From positions 496,001 to 560,000 of the forward strand of contig JAZAYU010000260.1 in assembly GCA_038501625.1 (NCBI GenBank): a stretch of DNA of 64,000 bases, given 5' to 3'. This document shows, in pieces, positions 58,452 to 64,000 of this stretch. Origin of the DNA: Corbicula japonica (taxonomy: Eukaryota > Mollusca > Bivalvia > Venerida > Cyrenidae). A program made the translations under genes and the position numbers. Position 1 is the first letter of the stretch, and every line of letters starts with the position of its first letter. The notes beneath the pieces were generated by a model that was given only the letters and a program-made list of their open reading frames with translations, had not been told where the DNA came from and did no database searches.

Positions 58452-60319
58452 ATAGGCTGTTTGTTGTTTCAATTTTGGTTAGCCTAACTGAAGGCAAACA
58501 TGAACAGACTCCTAAAGCCCAGTAATTTTCTGGAATAATTGTGATGATTATTTTATAGTCCTTTAATTGTTCTAGTTCCAGTATGCCAGTCTAAAATTCT
58601 TTGGATTCCCAACCCATTATCTCTTAGCAGAAATAAGCAAAGGACATCTGTTTTTATCCTTAACCGAACTGATGTAAAAGCAAGCTTAACATCTATTTGA
58701 TGCCCTTGTAGGGTATAGATATGATCCGCATTTCACATTGTATGTTTGCTTTCTGCTGGCAAATGCACTTTGAATTTTATGGAGCAATTTTGGTTATTTT
58801 GATAGTATCAATAAATAAATAGTTAACCTCGGTATGATGTTGAAGAATGTGCATCTTTCTTCAAATTAATTTAATTTGAAATTGTATTTACCATTCATTA
58901 AAAAGTATAATCGATTGACAAAACTGACAAAGGCTTTCGGTATCAAAGATGGCGATCATTTGACTGGAGATAATGCAGGGTGCAAGCATTAGTGAGCATT
59001 AGCGAGAAAACATGATGACGCATACTTATTTTACGCTTTCCAGTGAATTATAGAATTTTCCCGGTGAAATAAAAGTGGTATTTCACTGTTTTCAAACAGT
59101 GGAATATCATTTTTATTTTCACTGTTTTTTTCACGATGGTAAGCATACGCACATTACATTCCGGATGAGAACGTTTACAAAACGGGCTCAAATTTGGTAA
59201 GTGACATCATGAACCAAAATTTTTGGCGCCATTTCATGCTGTTTATCTATCTAATTCATACAAACAGTGCATTAAAAGCATAAAATAAAAAGAAAATGTG
59301 TTTTTCCCAGTGAAAGATATAATTTCACTCGTGAACTCCGGATTTATTTATTTTCAATCGTGGCTTCGCCACTCGTGAAAATACGAATTCCAGAGCTCAC
59401 TCGGTGAATTATAGTTCTATCTTACACAGATAAAAACAAATATCCTCTATCTATTTATATATACATGTATACTGTGGTATCATTTTATTTAGCGATGGCT
59501 TATTTTCCCGTATTTCGCACTCGGGCCAGTGTGCCAATTTAAAACCTAAGCTAAAATTTAACCAAAAAGTTCCAGTTACGTATCCGAAACATTCTATGTC
59601 CGAATGGACCTACACTTATATATAGTTGCGTGTATGGCTATTTGATATAAATTTGAAGTATCAAATGATTATGTTAATAAAGAAAATAAAATTAGGTATA
59701 ACTGTCAAATTTCTTTTGGAATATGTTTAATGTTACTTCAAAACTTGAACAACAATTTAGTCTGCGCATTTAGGTCAGGTCACGTTTTACCAAACATTAT
59801 CGTTGTCATCTCATTTTTAATTTATCAACACTTTTTTGAGTAACTGTTTTGCAATTAATTGACACTTTAGACCATAAAATGGGTACGAAATTTAACATGC
59901 CAATTATGATATGAATGGTCAAGATAGATGGATCAAACGGGTCCCGTGTCAATTCGCGGCGCCGAATAAACATCAGTCCGATAATTGACTAACGAAGGAA
60001 GTGGTAATTGACACGCTCGGGTGTTCAAATAAACAAATGGTATTGTTAACGGGTCGGTAAATTATTGACAATATTTTTTCTGTTTGAATTTATGTCATCG
60101 CGAAACAGTCTTTTTTGGCGATTGCGCGAAATTTTGTGCCAGCAAAATTAAATGATACAACAGTAGGTCTTAGGTTAAACAGTGCAGGGCTTGCATATCT
60201 AAAGCCCAAGACAAGTGATCTGTCTTTGAAAAAAAATTTATATTTTTCTTTTTTCTCTATGACTTAACTAAAATAAGACAATGACACCTATTACTCAAGT
60301 CTTAGTCAGTGTGTTAGTG
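58452..60319. other. Intergenic, no gene recognised
   Basis: AT-rich sequence without a credible coding exon. Around 59015-59420 there are inverted phrases (TTTCACTG with CAGTGAAA, GTGAATTATAG at both sides), suggesting an old foldback or TIR element. Its edges cannot be set. Confidence 0.45.
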
Positions 60320-60329
60320 TATCAATGGT

Positions 60330-61732
60330 CGGTAGTACTGAATACCGAAATACACTATTTTACCGAAAGATACAGAAATAGACTTCGATTACCGAAATAC
60401 ACTTATTAAATTGTAATTAAAGCATTATTTGTTGTTTAAATAAGATAATATGTTAAAATATTAGTATATGAAATAAATGCCAAAGTTTTATTTGAATTTT
60501 TTTGTTGTTTTTTTTAAAAAGTTGTATTAGGATGCTATATTGCGTATTCCCTTTGGAAGACCGAAATACACTAAATACATTGTAGTTAAACCATTATTTG
60601 CTGTTTAAATAAGATATAATATAAAAATATTGCTTTATGAAATAAACGTCAAAGATTTATTTGACTTTATTGTGTTTTTAAATGTTGTATTTGAATGTTA
60701 TATTGCGAATTCTCTTTATCTCAAAGTTATTTCCCTTTGTAGTGATGTGCCGTGATGTGCTGTTTGTTGAAATCCGATCACTTACATGCATTAATTATAA
60801 AAGTTAACTATAAAAATTCTGTTCATTTTTTAATCATGTTAATCAGAGAGATAATTTGTTGTTATCGCACTGACAAGCGGTCATATATCACTCGTTTGCT
60901 TGTTTATTCATATTAATGAAATTAGCTTTGTGTCTAATTATAATTAGAGTTGATTAGTAAATATTGTTTGTAATCACACTCCCAAGCGGGACAGCGAAAT
61001 ATATCACTCATTTCTTTCCAAAATGTTTAAAAACGATCTGTCTGAGTATCATCCATCAACAACCAAAACAAAATGTATGCTGTATTTGGCGACAGCTGTA
61101 TTTCCTGGCTGAACCGTTTCAATAAGGGTGGTCTAAAATTGGGGAAACCAAAAGTCTACCTGAGTTTGTTAGGTTGACTAACAAACTAGTGGACGGTCAA
61201 TTCATGGAATTAAGAAGCGCGCTTCTGGGTACTGGTGAATTTCGCCTTGCTCCTACGCATGAGCATTTCCTAGTTTCAAAGTTACAGTGGATTGCCATGA
61301 CAGATCAGCAAAGAAATCAATTGTACAAAAAGTATAGATCGAAATCCTGTTTCTATTGAAATAAAACTTTGGCATTCATTTCATATACTAATATTTTAAC
61401 ATATTATCTTATTTAAACAACAAATAATGCTTTAATTATCATTTATTACGTGTTTTTCTGTAATCATAAGTGTATTTCGGTTCAATGGTATTTATCACGT
61501 TTTTGTTGTTCTCACAGCATTCTCAAAAAATGTCCAATAACTATCAAAATCCTGTTTCTATTCAAATAAAAGTTTGACATTTACCGTATTTCATATACTA
61601 ATATTTTAACATATTATCTTATTTAAATAACATATAAGCCTTTAATTACCATTTAATAAGTGTATTTCAGTAGTGAAAAGTCTATTTCGGTATCTTTCGG
61701 TAAAAAGTGTATTTCGGTATTCAGTGTTACCC
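60330..61732. mobile_element. TIR element with 10 bp target duplication
   Basis: Direct repeats TATCAATGGT (60320-60329 and 61733-61742) flank it. The tips CGGTAGTACTGAATACCGAA and, reverse-complemented, GGGTAACACTGAATACCGAA start arms of about 50 bp with repeated ACCGAAATACAC. Longer inner arms (about 60419-60492 against 61362-61436, with a second pair inside) are also inverted. A duplication of 8-10 bp fits Mutator-like or hAT elements; the superfamily is open. The interior frame 61174-61359 (61 codons) has no recognised domain. Confidence 0.8.
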
Positions 61733-61904
61733 TATCAATGGTTATATGGTGTCTAGAGTAGTCCTATAAATATGACATCGTAAATGCTTATTTATCATTT
61801 TTTTATTTTATGGCAACGCTTGCCAATAAATGAAAAAAATAAAAATGTCAAAATATTAAAGGTTAAAGAAGCATGCGTTCCTCTAAATATTTGGAGTAGT
61901 GTCT

Positions 61905-63728
61905 AGGGTATCAAGTCAAAACGTCCCCAAGTCAAACGTCCTCAAGTCAAAACGTCCCTCATTTGGTCAAAACGTTCCCAATAAAAAGTCAAAACGTCCC
62001 CATGTCGGTCAAAACATCCTCATGATTTTTTCCACACCTTTTTTATTTCTATTTGTTATTAAATCGTGGTTGTTACTTAAGATTTAAAACTATCTTCACA
62101 ATACATACATGTTATATCAGCGAAAACTATTGAGTTTCACAAAATATGGTTTTATGCCATCGTTTTTTGTACAGCGTATCTTCGAACTTAATACACATAA
62201 CCAATGTTCTAAATACAGTCCGTTCTTAAAATAGTATACACTGAAGTTAAATTCCTGTCATTGAATTGTAGTGAACTCTTATATTTTGAAACATGGTGAC
62301 TGATCATGAGATACATATTTTTTTACTTCTTTTTTATGAAATTAATATTAAAATCAGAGTGTGCCTTAGCTAGGTCTTAGTATTATATTTTAACAAAGGC
62401 CTTAGTAAACCAAGGACGTTTAAACCATATTATGTGAAACTCAAAAGTTTTCGCTTGACTTAAGAATCGATATTAAAAGAAAAGCAATTTTTAACGGAAA
62501 TATACCCGCTACTGACGATTTTGTGTTTATTTTTGTTTTTTACACTTACCTTAATTAAATGCCAGTACATTTCAAATGCGTGTAAATAATTTAAAAGTTA
62601 TTTTTTAATAAATCTTCTTGTTTTCAAGTTTGAAGAGTATACTCTGATTCCACGCAGAGAAATTAAAATACCTGTAAACTAAAATAAAAATAATCGGTGT
62701 AAGTTGGAACATTGGTTAAATGTATGATTTAAAAAGATTTTATCCAGTATTTGTTACAAGTAAAATGTATTTCATAATCCAAAATAATTTACTTATATAT
62801 AAAATAAATATATATATATTAAATTTAGTTAAGAAGACATTCCAGTATCACATTTACTGTACTGCGGTTGTGTTTTCTACAAAATATGTCGTAAATTATT
62901 TGTTTAAAATGTTAAATGAATTAATTTAAATCTTTATTTTATTCTAAACTTAAAGACTAATAAAACTTATTCTGCTACTTCCAATCATTGAGCCAATTAA
63001 GATATCGAATTAACAGACCGTTATTTGCAAATTATCAGCACATGCTTAATAATCAACGAGGTATCGGATACAGAACTGAATACCGCTGTGACACATCCCA
63101 ATTTTTATGGGGCAATTTTATTACTGGATCTTTCAATAAGTATAGAAAAAGAAAAAAAAATGATGTGTCAAATGCCTCTTAGTTTTCACAAATAACCGTC
63201 TTTCTTCCAAATTTAAAATGGTACTTTATCCGTGTGTAAAGTGTTACAAGCATGTACTACCACGACAACACTTTGCGGCCGATGTTTTTGTATAACTATA
63301 TAATGGGTTAAAATATTTTAACCCAGCTGTATATTAATATTTTTAAATAAAACGCATAAATAACTATGCTCGTATGTTTAAAAAAATTGTTAAATCAAAC
63401 ATTTTACAAAGTTTAAATGGTTGTATTCTATTATTGTAAAATCTGCATATTTACATTTTGTAGCAATAAAATTTCGAATTTCCTTTGACAAGGTAGGGGT
63501 AGTAAAGTATAAACGTCCTCAGATATTTGTCAAAACATCAAAAAAAGTATCATTTCAATAATAATTTTAAGGCTTGATTATTTTTTTCGAAATAATATTT
63601 AATTTAAAACTATTCTATTATGAATATTTCCAATTGGGGATGTTTTGACTTTTTACAAATAACCACTGAGGAAGTTTCGACCAAACGAGGGATGTTTTGA
63701 CTTGAGGACGTTTTGACTTGGGGTAGCA
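61905..63728. mobile_element. TIR element with repeated AAGTCAAAACGTCC tips
   Basis: The left arm (61910-62025) has AGTCAAAACGTCCCC and variants about five times. The right arm (63640-63728) is its mirror with GACGTTTTGACTT and variants. The flanking GGGTA on both sides could be a short target duplication. The 1.6 kb AT-rich interior has frames under 70 codons and no transposase. Confidence 0.75.
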
Positions 63729-64000
63729 ATGCAACAGCCGCTAGACGGCGCTCCATAGGCTATTTTTAGAAACGGAAAAAACCTGACCTCAGTTATGGTG
63801 CCTGTTTTATACGCATAAATTCGGTAAGAAAACGGTAAAAACTGGAACCAGTTGGAAGAGAACTAAAGAGAGACAACCCCAAATCATATGGAAACAAATT
63901 TGCGGATACTTTCGTCAAAAGTTTCGAACTTTTTAAATATTTTCAATTTTACCATATGTCAGATTTTTATATATACGCCCGTTTACGCAGGAAAAATGAA
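63729..64000. other. Window end, nothing recognised
   Basis: Unremarkable sequence after the TIR element; no exon or repeat terminus is identifiable. Confidence 0.5.

Noticed and set aside
1..64000. CRISPR arrays, bacterial operons, tRNA or rRNA genes
   Set aside because: The regular arrays have 140-190 bp units without short spacers; no tRNA box A/B pair or rRNA core sequence was recognised.

Overview
This window looks like nuclear DNA of an invertebrate animal, most likely a bivalve mollusc. The evidence is two intron-split metazoan host genes with GT-AG junctions, AT-rich spacers, AATAAA signals, and many copies of tandem-repeat-bearing mobile elements that end in an ACGG microsatellite and short inverted termini. 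That last architecture is the one known from bivalve 'pearl'-type elements and tandem-repeat MITEs. The species call is inference; no rRNA, tRNA or CRISPR was seen.

Layout. 1-5.1 kb is repeat arrays and a pearl-like element. 5.4-5.9 kb holds two exons of an unknown coding fragment. 6.5-22.3 kb is a broken, multi-exon hAT-transposase-derived gene (ZNF862/C17orf113-like) carrying a TTF-type zinc finger, an RNase H-like core and a hAT dimerisation tail. Its introns and one coding exon are packed with DNA transposons, several with intact target-site duplications. 22.9-27.8 kb is a second broken gene of an unclassified, transposon-like animal family. 28.28-35.81 kb is a 7.5 kb inverted-repeat element flanked by TTAA, with a nested element that contains a very large microsatellite.

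The host genes lie on the right. A 204 bp divergent promoter at 36.7-36.9 kb separates an unidentified acidic protein exon (minus strand) from NDUFA12 (plus strand, 4 exons, complete). CENPP (minus strand, 8 exons, complete, 273 codons) runs from 57.5 down to 47.7 kb, so NDUFA12 and CENPP converge. Their introns hold several small MITE families. 58-64 kb is intergenic, with two larger TIR elements.

NDUFA12 (respiratory complex I) and CENPP (kinetochore) have unrelated jobs. Most other content is mobile DNA at different stages of decay. The most striking pattern is that tandem arrays of different sequence in several element families keep a period at or very near 145 bp, and many of their units carry nuclear-receptor-like TGACCT/AGGTCA motifs.
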